Below, piece by piece: positions 5,134 through 6,897 of a DNA stretch of 6,897 nt. Made by a program: the position numbers and the translations under genes. Origin of the DNA: Chloroflexota bacterium (GTDB lineage Bacteria; Chloroflexota; Anaerolineae; Anaerolineales; Villigracilaceae); the NCBI GenBank assembly GCA_021796315.1, contig JAJYOH010000326.1, forward strand, positions 1 through 6,897, read 5' to 3'. Numbering within the stretch: the stretch's first letter is position 1; every line of letters begins with the position of its first letter. The notes below the pieces were generated by a model. It was not told the origin of the DNA. It worked only from the letters and a program-made list of their open reading frames with translations, and searched no databases.

Positions 5134-6897
5134 ATGTCGAACAAGATCATCAACGATTTTTCCATCACCGTCGGCACCGTGAACGGCTCAGGCAGTTCAA
5201 CCGCCAACAACACCATTTTGCGCGCACTATTCAAAATGGGCATCCCGGTTTCAGGGAAGAATTTGTTTCCATCGAATATTCAAGGCCTGCCGACTTGGTA
5301 CACCATCCGTGCAAACAAGGATGGGTTCGTCGCGCGACGCGAGGAGCATGACATCGTTGTTGCGATGAACCCCAGCTCGTTCGCACGCGACCTGGCAGAG
5401 ACCGCCGTTGGCGGCGCATTTTTCTACCCTGACGATATCAAGCAACCCATCACCCGCACAGACATCAGCGTTTATCCGATGCCGGTCAAAAATATCGTCC
5501 GAAGCGATTCAAACATTCCCAGCGACTATCGCGATCTGGTCGGCAACATGGTTTACGTTGGCGTGTTGGCGCAGATGCTGGGCATAGATTTGGACAAAAT
5601 CAACGCTGCGTTGACTTTTCATTTCAAAGGCAAACAGAAGCCAATTGACATGAACTTCAATACAGTCAAAGCCGCTGCCGAATGGGCCAAGACAAATCTT
5701 GAGAAGAAGGACCCGTTCTACGTCGAGCCAATGAATAAGACCGACGGTCTCATCATGGCCGACGGCAACACATCCGCTGCGCTTGGCTCGATCTTCGGCG
5801 GTGTGCAGTTCGTGGCATGGTATCCGATCACGCCAGCTACAAGTTTGGCCGAGGCATTGAATGAATATCTGCCGCAACTCCGCAAACGCGACGATGGCAA
5901 ACATACCTACGCCGTTATCCAGGCGGAAGATGAACTGGCCGCGATCGGTATGTCTATCGGCGCAGGTTGGAGCGGACTTCGCTCCATGACTTCCACATCC
6001 GGCCCAGGTTTGAGCCTGATGACTGAATTTGCTGGTATGGCCTATTATGCTGAAGTCCCGGTGGTTATTTGGGATGTGACCCGCATCGGCCCATCGACCG
6101 GTTTGCCAACTCGTACATCCCAGGGCGATCTGACCTTCGTGGCCTTCATGGGACACGGCGATTCTCAATCCGTTATTTTGTTGCCCGGCGGCGTGGATGA
6201 ATGTTTTGAGTTTGGCTGGAAAGCTTTCGATGTGGCCGAGCGTTTGCAGACTCCCGTCTTCGTGTTGAGCGATCTCGACATGGGCATGAACCAATGGATG
6301 AGCAAGCCCTTCCAATATCCAAATACGCCGATGGATCGCGGTAAAGTTTTATGGGAAAAAGATCTCGAAGAGATCAAAGGCAATTGGGGACGTTATCTCG
6401 ACAAAGACGGTGACGGCATCGCCTATCGCACTGTGGCAGGCAACAAGAGTCCTTTGAGCGCATACTTCACACGCGGCACCGGCCACGATGAATACGCCAA
6501 GTACAGCGAAGAAGCTCCGGTCTGGCTGAAAAATATGGACAGACTCAAGAAGAAACACGAGACTGCCAAAAAATACATTCCTGCGCCAATCACGCACAAG
6601 ATGAACGGCGCAACGGTTGGCATCATCGCCTTCGGCTCGACGGAAGCCGCGATACTTGAAGCCCAGCACCAGCTTGCCACACAACACAACATCAAAGCAG
6701 ATTTCCTGCGCGTACGCGCCCTGCCCTTCACGGATGAAGTCACGACTTTCATCAAGAAATACGATCAAGTCTTCGTGGTTGAAATGAATCGCGACGGTCA
6801 GTTGGATCAATTGCTAAAGATCGATTATCCCGAATATGCTACACGCTTCCAATCTGTGGCGTTCGGTGACGGGTTGCTTGATATCGTCAGGGTAGAA
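5134..6897 (+). CDS. korA: 2-oxoacid:acceptor (ferredoxin) oxidoreductase, fused gamma-alpha subunit (KorA-like), open at right edge
   Basis: Subunit of the thiamine-diphosphate enzyme that oxidatively decarboxylates a 2-oxoacid to acyl-CoA and reduces ferredoxin, or runs in reverse. 588 residues are in the window without a stop, close to the usual full length of about 570-620. The gamma-type domain fills about residues 10-195 (VNGSGSSTANNTILRALFKMGIPVSGKN at 16-43). The alpha pyrimidine-binding domain starts near 204 with ADGNTSAALG and the signature YPITPATS (230-237), followed by TSTSGPGLSLMTEFAGMAYY (286-305) and GPSTGLPTRTSQGDL (319-333). The C-terminal domain shows VGIIAFGSTEAA (495-506) and VFVVEMNRDGQL (547-558). 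The start has AGGAG upstream. The beta subunit, which binds the thiamine diphosphate, should lie downstream. KorA rather than a pyruvate-type subunit is favoured by the gamma-alpha fusion, but substrate is not proven by sequence. Confidence 0.93.
   Translation, partial: MSNKIINDFSITVGTVNGSGSSTANNTILRALFKMGIPVSGKNLFPSNIQGLPTWYTIRANKDGFVARREEHDIVVAMNPSSFARDLAETAVGGAFFYPDDIKQPITRTDISVYPMPVKNIVRSDSNIPSDYRDLVGNMVYVGVLAQMLGIDLDKINAALTFHFKGKQKPIDMNFNTVKAAAEWAKTNLEKKDPFYVEPMNKTDGLIMADGNTSAALGSIFGGVQFVAWYPITPATSLAEALNEYLPQLRKRDDGKHTYAVIQAEDELAAIGMSIGAGWSGLRSMTSTSGPGLSLMTEFAGMAYYAEVPVVIWDVTRIGPSTGLPTRTSQGDLTFVAFMGHGDSQSVILLPGGVDECFEFGWKAFDVAERLQTPVFVLSDLDMGMNQWMSKPFQYPNTPMDRGKVLWEKDLEEIKGNWGRYLDKDGDGIAYRTVAGNKSPLSAYFTRGTGHDEYAKYSEEAPVWLKNMDRLKKKHETAKKYIPAPITHKMNGATVGIIAFGSTEAAILEAQHQLATQHNIKADFLRVRALPFTDEVTTFIKKYDQVFVVEMNRDGQLDQLLKIDYPEYATRFQSVAFGDGLLDIVRVE

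Noticed and set aside
5509..6315. A 268-residue open frame on the minus strand
   Set aside because: It lies wholly antisense to the korA-like gene, whose protein signatures are clear. Its translation is rich in His, Cys and Gln without a family pattern.
6349..6810. 153-residue minus-strand frame
   Set aside because: Also antisense to the korA-like gene and without recognisable motifs.

Overview
The window looks like bacterial chromosome of moderate GC, with dense genes and short spacers. It has two transcription units that diverge from one AT-rich intergenic region (about 4020-4406). The source is most likely an anaerobic or facultative bacterium, because it carries a fused gamma-alpha 2-oxoacid:acceptor oxidoreductase subunit of the ferredoxin-dependent type. 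The combination of genes and protein style suggests Chloroflexota (Anaerolineae-like). That assignment is an impression from the proteins and was not tested by any search.

Leftward unit (minus strand, read from 4019 down to 1): a 520-residue protein of unknown function with winged-helix-like segments; a 153-residue partner with a helix-turn-helix-like C-terminal half, whose ATG directly follows the stop of the first gene; a tRNA-Arg(UCU) only 5 nt further on; a Tpx-type thiol peroxidase; an Hsp20 small heat-shock protein; and the first 300 residues of Lon protease, whose ATG directly follows the hsp20 stop and which runs off the left edge. The last three genes make a compact stress and proteostasis block: peroxide removal, holding of unfolded protein, and ATP-dependent degradation. 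No convincing terminator separates any of these genes, so read-through from the two unknown genes across the tRNA into the stress genes is possible.

Rightward unit (plus strand, 4407 to the right edge): a GntR-family regulator with an FCD ligand-binding domain, followed 52 nt later by a KorA-like 2-oxoacid:acceptor oxidoreductase subunit. The latter has 588 residues in the window and is open at the right edge. The regulator has a clear sigma-70-type promoter (TTGACG, 17-bp spacer, TATACT). A nested dyad sits just upstream of the -35 box, and a perfect 9-bp tandem repeat lies in the short leader. The simplest reading is an autoregulated local regulator controlling the oxidoreductase operon.

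No mobile element, CRISPR array or known defence system was seen. The least explained content is the 520/153-residue gene pair with its attached tRNA, and the structured regulatory DNA of the divergent intergenic region.
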